The notes: generated by a model not told the origin, from the sequence alone. A stretch of 64,000 nucleotides of DNA from JACDBZ01 sp038233215 (GCA_038233215.1 JBBSML010000009.1:1-64000), one strand, 5' to 3'. Shown: positions 50,309 to 59,072, numbered from the stretch's first letter. Numbers and translations are program-made.

Positions 50309-51295
50309 ATGAACGCCGCCGCACCGCCCAAGCAGGAGCCGCGCCCCCTGATCCTGGACGTGGACACCGGGATCGACGACATGATCGCCCTGCTCATTGC
50401 CGCCACCAGCCCGGAGATCAACCTGCGCGGCGTGACGTGCGTGGCCGGCAACGTCGAGATCCATCACGTGGCGCGCAATACCGGCAAGATCCTGCGCATG
50501 GTCGGGCGTGGCGACGTCCCTGTCAGCATCGGGGCCGCGCGACCGCTCCAGCGTCGCCTGCGGACGGCACCCGACACGCATGGACCCACAGGCACCGGGT
50601 ACGTCGAGCTGCGCGGCGAGGACCGTCAGCTTGGTACCACCGAGTACACCGCCATCCCGGCCAGCCGCTATCTCGGCGCTCACGTCAGCCGCCATCCCGG
50701 AGAGATGACGGTGGTTGCCCTGGGGCCGTTGACGAACCTGGCGTCCGCCACCCAGCAGGGCATCGATCTCGCTGGTGGGGCACGCGAGGTGATCTGGATG
50801 GGCGGCACGCTCGAGGAGCGCGGCAACACCACCGAGACGGGCGAGTGGAATGCCTGCGTCGATCCCGAGGCAGTCGAGGCGTGCCTGCGCGCCGGAGCGA
50901 TTCATCGCATCTTTCCGCTCGACGCGACCCAGGACATCATCTTCACCATGGAAGACCTTCGGGACCTGCCCGAGACGCACCTCGCCGGAATCGTCCGCGA
51001 CGCGATCCGCTTCTACGTGGGCTTCCACAAGCAGGCGGATGGCATCGACGGCGCGTACCTCCACGACCCGGTCGTGCTGATCGGTTCGCTCCTCCGCCCC
51101 GACCTCGTGACCGAAACCGTCGAGGAGCGTCTTGCCTGCGATACAAGCTCGGATGCGGCCATGGCCGGGAGTCTGTATCGCTCGGAGGCGGATGACCGGC
51201 CGCCGGTGTCGGTCGCAACGGCCCTCGACGCCGCCGGCATGAAGGCGGAACTGATCACGCGTCTCGGGCGCGCCGTCGGCGCCCCGCAGGACTGA
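50309..51295 (+). CDS. inosine-uridine preferring nucleoside hydrolase family
   Basis: 328 aa. Cleaves the N-glycosidic bond of nucleosides to base and ribose. The calcium-binding DVDTGIDDMIALLIAA motif, GVTCVAGNVEIHHVARNTGK, VALGPLTNLASAT and the late Asp/His site region (YLHDPVVLIGSLLRPDLV) are all present. Base preference cannot be read from the sequence. It is cytoplasmic and precedes an ECF transporter by 31 nt, which suggests that nucleosides are the transported ligand. Confidence 0.9.
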   Translation: MNAAAPPKQEPRPLILDVDTGIDDMIALLIAATSPEINLRGVTCVAGNVEIHHVARNTGKILRMVGRGDVPVSIGAARPLQRRLRTAPDTHGPTGTGYVELRGEDRQLGTTEYTAIPASRYLGAHVSRHPGEMTVVALGPLTNLASATQQGIDLAGGAREVIWMGGTLEERGNTTETGEWNACVDPEAVEACLRAGAIHRIFPLDATQDIIFTMEDLRDLPETHLAGIVRDAIRFYVGFHKQADGIDGAYLHDPVVLIGSLLRPDLVTETVEERLACDTSSDAAMAGSLYRSEADDRPPVSVATALDAAGMKAELITRLGRAVGAPQD

Positions 51296-51326
51296 GCCAC
51301 ACACCAAACGGAGGAGGGACCAGAAC

Positions 51327-52421
51327 ATGATCGCGCGTTGGATCGCCGCCCTCGCGGCCTTCGTCATCGTGATCCTGCTCGGCATGATCACCATCGGCAA
51401 CTTCGCGACCGGCGTCGACACCGGCAACTTCTTTGACACCGAAGGAGCCAACTCGTTCGCCTTCATCGGCGCCATCGCGCTCGTCGGCGCATTCCTCGTT
51501 TACGCGGCAGTCGAGTATGCCCAGACCGGCGGCTTCAGTTCGATCGCCTCCCAGTTCGACACTCGCACGATCGTGTTGATGCCCATCGCCGTCGCGATCA
51601 ACATCATCCTGGGCGCAACGGTGGCGAACGCCCTCAAGCTCCCGATTTATCTCGACAGCATCGGCACCATTTTGGTCGGCGCCCTGGCGGGACCGGTTGC
51701 CGGCGCCTTGACCGGATTCCTGTCCAACATCCTGTGGACGTACGTCGTGCCGCCGCCGTTCCAGAACGGCCCGGCCGCGGCGTTCGGCATCGTGGCGGTC
51801 GTGATCGGGGTGTTCGCCGGGCTTGCCGGACGCGCCGGCTGGTTGCGACCGCGCCCGAACCGGCCAATGGGTGAGCTGGCGATCGGGGGGCTCGTCGCCC
51901 TCGCGGTCGTGATCGGCCTCGGCATCTACGCCTACGTGCGGTTCTACGCCGCGGGCTTCGAGTTCTTCAATCCGGATAGCACCGACCCGATCTTTGCCGT
52001 CGTTGGCTGGCTGATCGGCGGGCTGTTCGTGGCCTTCGTCGTCGGCTTCCTGGGGCTCCTCTTCGTTCGCCGTGACCTGACCGTCGCCTACGTGACGGTG
52101 CTGGGCGTCGTCACCGGCCTGGTCGCTGCGCTGGTCAGCGCTCCGATCAGTGCCAACGTCTTCGGCGGGGTCACCGGCGGAGGGACCGATTTCCTGGTGG
52201 CCGCATTCCGGCAGGGCGGGGCGGATCTGCAGACAGCGACCTTCCAGCAGGGCCTGCTCTCCGATCCGGTCGACAAGCTTGTCACGTTCTTCGTGGTCTA
52301 CCTGGTGCTGGCCGCGATGGCGCGTCGGACGAAGGCGCGATTCCCCCAGGGTGAGCGACTGATCGAGCAACGCAATGCGGAGGACCTGGAGGAGGGCGGA
52401 TGGCGGGGAGCGGCCGCCTGA
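51327..52421 (+). CDS. ECF transporter substrate-binding (S) component, enlarged
   Basis: 364 aa, very hydrophobic, with about nine or ten membrane segments. The central part has S-component style: PIAVAINIILGATVANALKL, PIYLDSIGTILVGALAGPVA and GALTGFLSNILWTYVVPPPF, followed by FGIVAVVIGVFAGLAGRAGW. Usual S components have about six helices and 170-220 aa, so this one is nearly double; extra helices lie on both sides of the core. GGAGGAGG 9 nt before the ATG is a strong ribosome-binding site. With EcfT and two ATPases encoded next (overlapping frames) the transporter is complete. Substrate inferred as nucleoside or base from the hydrolase upstream. Confidence 0.8.
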   Translation: MIARWIAALAAFVIVILLGMITIGNFATGVDTGNFFDTEGANSFAFIGAIALVGAFLVYAAVEYAQTGGFSSIASQFDTRTIVLMPIAVAINIILGATVANALKLPIYLDSIGTILVGALAGPVAGALTGFLSNILWTYVVPPPFQNGPAAAFGIVAVVIGVFAGLAGRAGWLRPRPNRPMGELAIGGLVALAVVIGLGIYAYVRFYAAGFEFFNPDSTDPIFAVVGWLIGGLFVAFVVGFLGLLFVRRDLTVAYVTVLGVVTGLVAALVSAPISANVFGGVTGGGTDFLVAAFRQGGADLQTATFQQGLLSDPVDKLVTFFVVYLVLAAMARRTKARFPQGERLIEQRNAEDLEEGGWRGAAA

Positions 52422-53227
52422 GCGGCAGGCAACCCGTCGGCGGGAGCGTACCGAATTTCCTCGGCCGCCCCGGCCCAACTGCCTACCACCGTCTGAATCC
52501 GCTCACCAAGGCAACCCTGGCGACGGTGACGGCCATCGCGGCGGTCGTGCTCGGTGGCCTCCCCGGGCCGATGCTCTTGACAGCCGGCGCCGTAATCGTG
52601 CCGGCGTTGTCAGCTCGAGTCCTCGGCCGGCTCTTCCGGACCGCGCTTCTGCTGGCCCTCCCCATCGCCATCTCAGCCTTCCTCGTCAACCTCTTCTTCT
52701 TCCCCGGCGGTTCGCAGGTACTGCTGCGCATCGGCCCGATCACGGCGACCGCCGAGGGACTCGGCTTCGCGCTCGAGATCCTCGTGCGCATCCTTGCCAT
52801 CAGCGGCGCGGTCACCCTCTTCTATCTGACCACCCGACCTGGCGATCTCACCGTGGACCTCGAACGGCGTGGCATCAATCCCCGCGCGGCATTCGTCGCC
52901 AACGCATCCGTGCAGACGGTACCGGCCATGGTCGAGCGGGCGGCACAGATCACCGCGGCGCAGCGCGCGCGTGGCCTCGACACCGAGGGCAGCATCTGGC
53001 GGCGCGTCCGCGGTATCGTCCCGATCGTCGGGCCGGTGATTCTCGGCTCGATCGCCGAAGTGGAGGAGCGCACGATGGCGCTCGAGGCCCGCGGCTTCAC
53101 ACGGCCGGGTCGTCGCACGCTGCTCTGGACGCCCGCCGATTCCACGCGACAGTCGTTCGCTCGCTGGCTGCTGCTCATCGCGCTGCTGGGGCTCATCGTG
53201 GTGCGCATCAGCGCCGGGCTCACGTGA
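52400..53227 (+). CDS. ecfT: ECF transporter transmembrane (T) component
   Basis: 275 aa. CbiQ/EcfT family: hydrophobic helices at about 45-80, 85-110, 120-145 and 240-262, and the two coupling helices with the Ala-Arg-Gly signatures (AQITAAQRARGLDTEG and EERTMALEARGFTRPG) that contact the ATPases. The HRLNPLTKATLATVTAIAAV start is also typical. It overlaps the S-component gene by 22 nt and the next ATPase by 4 nt. Confidence 0.92.
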   Translation: MAGSGRLSGRQPVGGSVPNFLGRPGPTAYHRLNPLTKATLATVTAIAAVVLGGLPGPMLLTAGAVIVPALSARVLGRLFRTALLLALPIAISAFLVNLFFFPGGSQVLLRIGPITATAEGLGFALEILVRILAISGAVTLFYLTTRPGDLTVDLERRGINPRAAFVANASVQTVPAMVERAAQITAAQRARGLDTEGSIWRRVRGIVPIVGPVILGSIAEVEERTMALEARGFTRPGRRTLLWTPADSTRQSFARWLLLIALLGLIVVRISAGLT

Positions 53228-54039
53228 CGATCACGCTGGCCGGCATCGGATACCGCTACGCTGACACCTCGAAGCCGGCATTGATCGACGTCGACCTGGA
53301 GCTGGGCGAGGGCGAGGTCGTTGGCCTGGCAGGCCCATCCGAGGCCGGCAAGACGACCCTCTGCCTCGTGCTCAGTGGCCTCGCGCCACGCACCGTCGGC
53401 GGCCAGATCCGCGGCAGCCTCACCCTCGACGGTGAAGACGTCGATTCGTGGCCGATGCATCGGCTCAGCCAACGCATCGGCATCGCGTTCCAGAACCCGT
53501 CGACACAGCTTTCGCAGGTGACCGACACCGTGTTCGAGGAGGTCGCCTTCGGGCCGATGAACCTGGGATTGCCGCGCGACGAAGTCATCTCGCGCACCTG
53601 GGCTGCGCTGAGCGCCCTGCGCATCGATGCGCTGGTCGAGCGCGACCCACGCCGACTGTCGGGTGGCCAGCAACAGCTCGTCGCGCTGGCGGGCCTGTTG
53701 GCGATGCGCCCGGCGCACCTGGTCCTCGACGAGCCGACCGCCCAGCTGGACCCGGCGGGGACGCAATTGATCGGTGATGCCATCGAACGCCTTGCTGCCG
53801 GCGGGGCGAGCATCCTGATCGCGGAACAGAAGACGGATCTGCTCGCCTCGATCTGCTCACGGCTCGTCGTGCTCAATGGGGGGCGCGTGGTGCTCAGCGG
53901 TCCCGCCGCGGAGGTCCTCGCCGATCCGAGCTTGGACGGGCTCGGCGTGGCGGCGCCATCACCGGTGAGGCTGCGGAGAGCCGCAGAAGCGGCTGGTGCG
54001 AATGACGCCCGCCTGGCTGAGGCGCTCACCGGTGACTGA
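53224..54039 (+). CDS. ecfA1: ECF transporter ATPase 1
   Basis: 271 aa from a GTG overlapping the ecfT stop. ABC ATPase: Walker A GPSEAGKTTLCLVLSGL, Q-loop IAFQNPSTQLSQVTDTVFEE, signature LSGGQQQLVALAGLLA, Walker B HLVLDEPTAQLDPAG and His-switch position replaced by Gln in ILIAEQKTDLLA (ECF ATPases often show this asymmetry). Forms a heterodimer with the next gene product to power import. Confidence 0.92.
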   Translation: MTITLAGIGYRYADTSKPALIDVDLELGEGEVVGLAGPSEAGKTTLCLVLSGLAPRTVGGQIRGSLTLDGEDVDSWPMHRLSQRIGIAFQNPSTQLSQVTDTVFEEVAFGPMNLGLPRDEVISRTWAALSALRIDALVERDPRRLSGGQQQLVALAGLLAMRPAHLVLDEPTAQLDPAGTQLIGDAIERLAAGGASILIAEQKTDLLASICSRLVVLNGGRVVLSGPAAEVLADPSLDGLGVAAPSPVRLRRAAEAAGANDARLAEALTGD

Positions 54040-54859
54040 GCTACGGACCGATGCGCTGACGCATCGCTACGTCGATGGAGACATCAGCGCGCTTGACGGC
54101 GTGGACCTCGAGATCACGGCGGGCGAGCGACTCGCGATCATCGGCCAGAACGGCAGCGGCAAGACGACCCTGGTGCGACACCTCAACGGGCTACTGCGGC
54201 CAACTGAAGGACGGGTCATCATCGACGGGACCGATGCGTCTCGTCTGACGGTCGCACAGCTCGCGTCGCGCGTGGGGCTCGCCTTCCAGGACCCCGATCG
54301 CCAGATATTCGCCGGATCCGTCCGATCCGAGGTCGAATTCGGACCGCGCAACCTCGGCCGCTCCGGGACTGACCTCGAGGATGCCGTGGATGCGGCCCTC
54401 GAGGCGAGCGGGCTCGGCGGGGAGGATGAGACGAACCCATACGACCTGGGCCAGTCGCGCCGCAAGCTGCTTGCCCTGGCCTCGGTGCTGTCGATGCGCA
54501 CCCCGGTCCTCGTCCTCGACGAGCCGACGACCGGACAGGACGCGCGAGGCGTGGAGCGAGTCCGAGATGTGATCGAGGCCGTGGCCGCCGAGGGCAGAAC
54601 GGTGATCGCCATCAGCCACGACATGCGGTTCGTGGCAGAGACGTTCGAGCGCGTGATCGTCCTGCGCGGAGGACGAGTCATCCTCGACGGCTCGACATCA
54701 CAGATCTTCGCTCCCGAAGCGTGGGACGCGTTGACCTCGACTCATCTTGAGCCGCCGCTCGCGGCAGTCATCGGTCAGCGACTCGAACTCGGCTCAACGC
54801 CGACCGATGCTTCCCTGATCCGTGCGCTGGGTCACGAAGGTTTCCCTCGTGTCGGCTGA
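54032..54859 (+). CDS. ecfA2: ECF transporter ATPase 2
   Basis: 275 aa from a GTG (54032), overlapping ecfA1 by 8 nt. Walker A IGQNGSGKTTLVRHLNGLL, Q-loop LAFQDPDRQIFAGSVRSEVE, Walker B VLVLDEPTTGQDARG and His switch IAISHDMRF are normal. The signature reads LGQSRRKLLALASVL instead of LSGGQ, a known variant in the second ECF ATPase, so only one of the two composite ATP sites has a canonical signature. Closes the operon. Confidence 0.92.
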   Translation: MTELRTDALTHRYVDGDISALDGVDLEITAGERLAIIGQNGSGKTTLVRHLNGLLRPTEGRVIIDGTDASRLTVAQLASRVGLAFQDPDRQIFAGSVRSEVEFGPRNLGRSGTDLEDAVDAALEASGLGGEDETNPYDLGQSRRKLLALASVLSMRTPVLVLDEPTTGQDARGVERVRDVIEAVAAEGRTVIAISHDMRFVAETFERVIVLRGGRVILDGSTSQIFAPEAWDALTSTHLEPPLAAVIGQRLELGSTPTDASLIRALGHEGFPRVG

Positions 54860-54893
54860 AGACCGATAGTTCGGCGGGATCCTGCCGGAGGCC

Positions 54894-55337
54894 CTAGTAG
54901 AAGCCGGGCGGCGGCGGGAGAGGGTTGCCCGCAGCGTCGAGGCGGTCATCCGACGGCAGGTCATCGCGGTGCTCGCGCGCACCGGCCGGACCGGGAATGG
55001 GCAGGGCCATCACGGAGGAGGGGACCTCGTCCAGTCGGTCCGTGATGCCGCGCATGCCCAATCGCCGCAGGGCAGGCGCGAATCGATCGGCGAAATCCGC
55101 GCTGCGCAGCAGGCCGAAGGTCAATGACGCATGGGCTCGGTTCAGCAGCTCGATGCCGCGGGAGGCTTCGGCGGCATTGACCTGGTTCAGGCCGAGCTGG
55201 CCATCGAGAATGTCGACCGCACGATTGGCCTCCCGGCGTGTCTGCCGGCTCAGATGCGGGGTACGGTTGACGAGTACGCGCGTGCGGTAGAGCGCGTCGC
55301 GAACGCGGCTGTCACGATCGAGGTGTCCCTGGGTCAT
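54894..55337 (-). CDS. protein of unknown function, start overlapping a divergent gene
   Basis: 147 aa from the ATG at 55337, supported by a TAGTAT box 7 nt upstream. Basic, helical first half (RDALYRTRVLVNRTPHLSRQ, TRREANRAVDILDGQLGLNQ, ASRGIELLNRAHASLTFGLL), then FAPALRRLGMRGITDRLDEV and a Pro-rich end (GNPLPPPPGFY). No membrane segment and no known motif. Its start codon overlaps that of the Nudix gene on the other strand by two bases (CATG). Confidence 0.6.
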   Translation of the reverse strand: MTQGHLDRDSRVRDALYRTRVLVNRTPHLSRQTRREANRAVDILDGQLGLNQVNAAEASRGIELLNRAHASLTFGLLRSADFADRFAPALRRLGMRGITDRLDEVPSSVMALPIPGPAGAREHRDDLPSDDRLDAAGNPLPPPPGFY

Positions 55338-56022
55338 GGACCGAATACTACGCGCTGCGGCGGGCTGGGAGGATGTGCTCGCCGATCTGCTGCATCGGGC
55401 CGTCCGACCGATCCCGCTCGATGAGCGCCTTCTGCCGCGAAACGCCCAGGGCGAGACAAGCCGGGGCCGATACGACCGCGCGACCTTCCCGGCGGCCCGT
55501 CCGGCCGCCACGCTCCTGGCGATCTACCCTGATGCCGACGGCAAGCTGGTGATCCCCCTCACCGTTCGCCATGCCGACATGCGCGCCCACGCTGGTGAGG
55601 TATCGCTGCCGGGTGGCGCGGTCGATCCCGCGGACGTCAGTCCCGAAGCCGCCGCCCTGCGCGAGGCCTGGGAGGAGATCGGCCTCGAGCCGGAGTTCGT
55701 TCGCGTCATCGGCGTGCTCGACGACGTCTGGATTCCGGTCAGCAATTTCGAGCTGCGCCCGTTCGTGGGGACCGTCGCCAGCCGGCCGGCACTCATACCG
55801 CACGATGCCGAGGTGGCCGCGATCATCGAGCTGCCTCTCGCGGCACTCTTCGATGAGTCCTCCATCGGAATCGAGGAGTTCAGCGTTCGCGGCCTGACCG
55901 TCCGGGCAGGGGCGTATCGGTACGGTGGCGTTCGTGTCTGGGGCGCCACCGCCCTGACCCTGGGCATGCTGGCCCATGTGCTCGACCGTGCGGTCAGCGA
56001 CGGGTCTGGAGCTTCGTCTTGA
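55336..56022 (+). CDS. Nudix hydrolase, CoA pyrophosphatase type
   Basis: 228 aa. The Nudix box is GGAVDPADVSPEAAALREAW-EEIG (residues about 94-117), with the REAWEEIGLE metal-binding core. Before it stands LTVRHADMRAHAGEVSLPGG, the pattern of CoA/NudL-type enzymes that hydrolyse coenzyme A or acyl-CoA to 4'-phosphopantetheine and ADP. An N-terminal helix of about 35 residues precedes. The ATG overlaps the divergent start at 55337; no good promoter is seen just upstream, so a start further in (GTG at 55375) is possible. It overlaps the inositol phosphatase gene at the 3' end by 29 nt. Confidence 0.85.
   Translation: MDRILRAAAGWEDVLADLLHRAVRPIPLDERLLPRNAQGETSRGRYDRATFPAARPAATLLAIYPDADGKLVIPLTVRHADMRAHAGEVSLPGGAVDPADVSPEAAALREAWEEIGLEPEFVRVIGVLDDVWIPVSNFELRPFVGTVASRPALIPHDAEVAAIIELPLAALFDESSIGIEEFSVRGLTVRAGAYRYGGVRVWGATALTLGMLAHVLDRAVSDGSGASS
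55345..55350 (-). promoter_or_regulatory. -10 box of the minus-strand gene at 55337, inside the Nudix gene
   Basis: TAGTAT on the minus strand, 7 nt before the ATG at 55337; it lies in codons 4-5 of the divergent Nudix gene. Confidence 0.5.
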
Positions 56023-56824
56023 GCGAGCCGAGCAACTCGAGCAGGGGGCCGTGCTGCGCCCGAGGTGCGGCCAGGACACTCGTCCGCGGGCCGGTCAGCT
56101 TCGGATTCCACCAGCCGGCACCGGTGATATCGGTGACGACCGCCCCCGCACGCTCGGCGATGAGTCCCGCCGCAGCGACGTCCCACGGCGAGAGGCCGCC
56201 GTTCTGGACGAACGCGTCGAAGCGGCCATTGGCCACGTAGACCAACGCCAGGGCGGCACTCCCCATGCGCCGATGGATCCGGATCAGCGGGGCGATCTTC
56301 CGCTCCCGTGCCAACCCTCCGCGCCCGATGACGGCGAGGCTGACAACATAATCCGACAGCGTCTCCTTGGTCGAGGTCGCGATCGGCTCACCGTTCAGCC
56401 GGGCCGGACCGTCCATGACGGCGCTGTACAGATCGTCGCGGGCGGGATCGAAGACGACGCCGACCGTCGGCACATCGTCGACCACCAGGCCGATGCTCAC
56501 GCAGTAGTACGGAATGCCGTTGGCGTAGTTGACGGTTCCATCGAGTGGGTCGATGACCCACGTCCGTCCATTGTGAGAGCCGTCGTCGCGCAGAACACCG
56601 GCGTGGTCGCCCGACTCCTCGGCCAGGATGGCATCGCCGGGGAAGCGATCCTTGATGGCATCGATGACAAGGCGCTCGGAGGCATAGTCCGCGTTGGTCA
56701 CGACATCGCGCTTGCTCTTGTAATCGATCCGATCGAGTTTCTCGTAGCTTTCGGTCAGGGTGGTTCCGGCGCTGCGCGCGAGGGTCGTGGCGAAGGTGAG
56801 CTCATCGGCCCAACGGCTGGTCAT
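55994..56824 (-). CDS. suhB: inositol monophosphatase family phosphatase
   Basis: 276 aa. Mg-dependent phosphatase of the IMPase/SuhB group. Metal and catalytic residues are in DAILAEESGDHAG, TWVIDPLDGTVNYANGIPYY and LSPWDVAAAGLIAERAGA. It would dephosphorylate inositol phosphate or a related sugar phosphate; SuhB-type ribosome or transcription roles are also known. A TACCCT box 7 nt before the ATG supports the start. The 3' end overlaps the convergent Nudix gene by 29 nt. Confidence 0.9.
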   Translation of the reverse strand: MTSRWADELTFATTLARSAGTTLTESYEKLDRIDYKSKRDVVTNADYASERLVIDAIKDRFPGDAILAEESGDHAGVLRDDGSHNGRTWVIDPLDGTVNYANGIPYYCVSIGLVVDDVPTVGVVFDPARDDLYSAVMDGPARLNGEPIATSTKETLSDYVVSLAVIGRGGLARERKIAPLIRIHRRMGSAALALVYVANGRFDAFVQNGGLSPWDVAAAGLIAERAGAVVTDITGAGWWNPKLTGPRTSVLAAPRAQHGPLLELLGSLKTKLQTRR

Positions 56825-56829
56825 GTACC

Positions 56830-57204
56830 TCAGGGTAGCCTGAAGCCAACGACCTGCACGGTCACCTCGCCCTCCGGCGGCCCGCTGAAGCCGAACGAGA
56901 CGTCGACATCGCTTCCCGGGGGCAGGTAATCGATGCTGATCTCGCTCTCCTCTTCGGCTCCGTCGATCGAGGCCGTCGCGCGCAGCGCGAGCGCCTCGGC
57001 CGCCTCGTCACCGTCGTTCGTCACGGTCGCGGGAATGATCCAACCGCCCGCGAACTCATACGCGGCCTGGGCCAACAGCTCCGTCCTCGGCTCGGGCGGC
57101 CGGCCCTCATCGGTGATGCCGTCGAAGATCAGGAAGCCGACGAGGCCGACCACCGCCACGACGCTGACGCCCAGGACCATCCATTCGAGCCAATTCTGAC
57201 GCAC
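56830..57204 (-). CDS. TIGR02588-like single-pass membrane protein
   Basis: 124 aa from a GTG (57204), one base behind the stop of the upstream gene. One membrane helix (EWMVLGVSVVAVVGLVGFLI) is followed by an outward beta-sandwich-like domain (ELLAQAAYEFAGGWIIPATV, TNDGDEAAEALALRATASID, LPPGSDVDVSFGFSGPPEGE). Layout and pairing with the larger protein upstream match the TIGR02587/TIGR02588 gene pair. Function unknown in the family. Confidence 0.7.
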   Translation of the reverse strand: MRQNWLEWMVLGVSVVAVVGLVGFLIFDGITDEGRPPEPRTELLAQAAYEFAGGWIIPATVTNDGDEAAEALALRATASIDGAEEESEISIDYLPPGSDVDVSFGFSGPPEGEVTVQVVGFRLP

Positions 57205-57205
57205 G

Positions 57206-58123
57206 CTACGAGGCCTCCTGCTGCTGCTTTCCCTGGCCGCCGCCCACCAGGAGGCGACCGGCCGCGGCACCGAAGGAGGCCACCAGCGCCAGCATGAGGG
57301 TCTGCCCCACGATCGTTGACACCGATGCCCCATCCGTCCGGCCAAACGCCCACATGAGCAGCAGCGCCACGAGCAGGCTCACCGCGTAGGCGGCCAGCGT
57401 CTCGGTGAACGGATGGTCGAGCGGGCTATCCCCGACCTTGAACTCGCGGCCGCCGCGGAAGTCGGCGTAGAAGACGAGGCCCAGCGTGATCAGCAGACTG
57501 GCGGGAATCGTGAGGATGAGCAGCCACCACTCGGCTTCGATGCCGAGGAGCACCGGTTCCTCGGTCGGCGCGACATTGAGCGCGAACAGAAGCGCGGCAC
57601 CGGCCGCGATGAAGAGCCTGCCAAAGGCCCCCACACCAGCTCCGTCGGCCACGTCGCTGCCCTGGTCCTCGGCATCGTCGGGATCGTCGTCGGACGAGGC
57701 GAGCTGGGCGCCCGCCAGCGACACTCCGAAGGCGACCGGGATCATCTCCAGCGCGATCTTGCCGATCGCGTCGCGCAGCCCGGTCTCCAGACCGATCCGG
57801 CCGAGCAGCAGCAAGGCCAGGGTCGCCACCACTGCGGCGATCCCCATCGTCTCCACCGAGTCGATCAGCAGCTCAGCCCAGGTCCGGTCGCGCCGGAAGC
57901 CGCTCACGGCGCTGTAGCCGACGACCACGATGAAGGCGACACCGATCAGGAGGACGATCTTCCACGACGGGAGGAGAAAGGAATGGGCCCACATCTCGAG
58001 GGTGTAGAACAATGGAAGACCGATCAGCAGCCCGCCGCCGGCGGCCCGCACCAGGTCACGGGCCGTGGTGCTCACGGAGGAATCCGCTGCCGCCGACCCT
58101 CCTGGCTTGCTTGCTTCGCTCAC
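57206..58123 (-). CDS. TIGR02587-like integral membrane protein
   Basis: 305 aa from a GTG at 58123, with AGAGGAG 7 nt upstream. About eight membrane segments: LIGLPLFYTLEMWAHSFLLP, IVLLIGVAFIVVVGYSAVSG, IAAVVATLALLLLGRIGLET, ALEMIPVAFGVSLAGAQLAS, then after an acidic loop (DDDPDDAEDQGSD) four more including EWWLLILTIPASLLITLGLV. The RAAGGGLLIGLPLFYTLEMW start is characteristic. It always occurs with the small partner in known cases; the two probably form a membrane complex of unknown role. Confidence 0.75.
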   Translation of the reverse strand: MSEASKPGGSAAADSSVSTTARDLVRAAGGGLLIGLPLFYTLEMWAHSFLLPSWKIVLLIGVAFIVVVGYSAVSGFRRDRTWAELLIDSVETMGIAAVVATLALLLLGRIGLETGLRDAIGKIALEMIPVAFGVSLAGAQLASSDDDPDDAEDQGSDVADGAGVGAFGRLFIAAGAALLFALNVAPTEEPVLLGIEAEWWLLILTIPASLLITLGLVFYADFRGGREFKVGDSPLDHPFTETLAAYAVSLLVALLLMWAFGRTDGASVSTIVGQTLMLALVASFGAAAGRLLVGGGQGKQQQEAS

Positions 58124-58155
58124 GATCGCTCCTCTGCACGCGTCGCGCCATTCTG

Positions 58156-58161
58156 TAGGCT
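58156..58161 (+). promoter_or_regulatory. -10 box of deoD
   Basis: TAGGCT, 6 nt before the ATG at 58168. Confidence 0.5.
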
Positions 58162-58167
58162 AGACGC

Positions 58168-58893
58168 ATGCCACAGATTCACCTCCGCGCAGAGGACGGC
58201 GATTACGCGCCGCTCGTCCTTCTCCCTGGCGATCCGAACCGCGCGCGCCGCATCTCCGAACGCTTCGATGAAGGCTCCGTCCGACAGGTGAATGACCATC
58301 GAGGGATGTTCGGCTTCACCGGCACCTACGCAGGCACCCCGGTCAGCGTGCAGACGAGCGGAATGGGAACGCCGAGCCTTTCGATCGTCGTCGAAGAGCT
58401 CCTGCGGCTCGGCGCCAGGCGCCTCATCCGCGTGGGCACCTGCGGCGGCATCGCGACCGACCTGAAGACCGGCGACCTTGTCATCGCCACCGCCGCCTGC
58501 CCGGTCGACGGCGCAACAACGACCTATCTGCGTGGCGAGGCGTACGCGCCGGCCGCCGATTTCACGCTGACTCGAGCGCTCGTCGATGCGGCCGAAGCCG
58601 CAGGCATCGGCGCCAGAACCGGCCTCGTCGCATCGGTGGACGTCTTCTACAACACCGACGACGACTACGCGTCGCGCTGGCGCGACCGCGGCGTGCTGGC
58701 CTTCGAGATGGAAGCCTCGGCACTCTTCTTCCTGGCCGCTCGAGCCGGGGTGCAGGCGGCGTGCGCGCTGACCGTGAGCGACGTACTCTCGGAGGAGATA
58801 GCCAGCGAGGAGAGCTACCTGCCGCTGGAGGAGCTCGATCGAGCCATCGACGGGATGATCGAGGTGGCCCTCAAAGCCGGAACCTCGGCCTGA
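58168..58893 (+). CDS. deoD: purine nucleoside phosphorylase / uridine phosphorylase family, DeoD-like
   Basis: 241 aa. Phosphorolytic cleavage of nucleosides to base and ribose 1-phosphate. Trimer/hexamer-type PNP_UDP fold: VLLPGDPNRARRISERF (phosphate Arg), HRGMFGFTGTYAGTPVSVQT, SGMGTPSLSIVVEELLRLGA, LIRVGTCGGIATDLKTGDLV, AFEMEASALFFLAARAGVQA (ribose Glu) and ALTVSD. The GMFGFTGTY and TVSD segments favour the DeoD subgroup over uridine phosphorylase. It complements the nucleoside hydrolase and ECF transporter upstream. Confidence 0.85.
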   Translation: MPQIHLRAEDGDYAPLVLLPGDPNRARRISERFDEGSVRQVNDHRGMFGFTGTYAGTPVSVQTSGMGTPSLSIVVEELLRLGARRLIRVGTCGGIATDLKTGDLVIATAACPVDGATTTYLRGEAYAPAADFTLTRALVDAAEAAGIGARTGLVASVDVFYNTDDDYASRWRDRGVLAFEMEASALFFLAARAGVQAACALTVSDVLSEEIASEESYLPLEELDRAIDGMIEVALKAGTSA

Positions 58894-59058
58894 TTGCCTC
58901 TCCCGCGATGTATGAGGCAGTGCGGCACGCGAACACCGATTCCGGAGCCAAGCGGCCTCATCAATCGGGTCGTCCGGCGCGTGGAAGGCCGGGCGTGCGC
59001 TGTACGGCCCAATGTATCGGGCAATGGTGGGAGTCCTGAGACGGTGTCGGTCGTGCGG

Positions 59059-59064
59059 TAGACT
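59059..59064 (+). promoter_or_regulatory. -10 box of hppD
   Basis: TAGACT, 8 nt before the ATG at 59073. Confidence 0.55.
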
Positions 59065-59072
59065 CGTTCACC

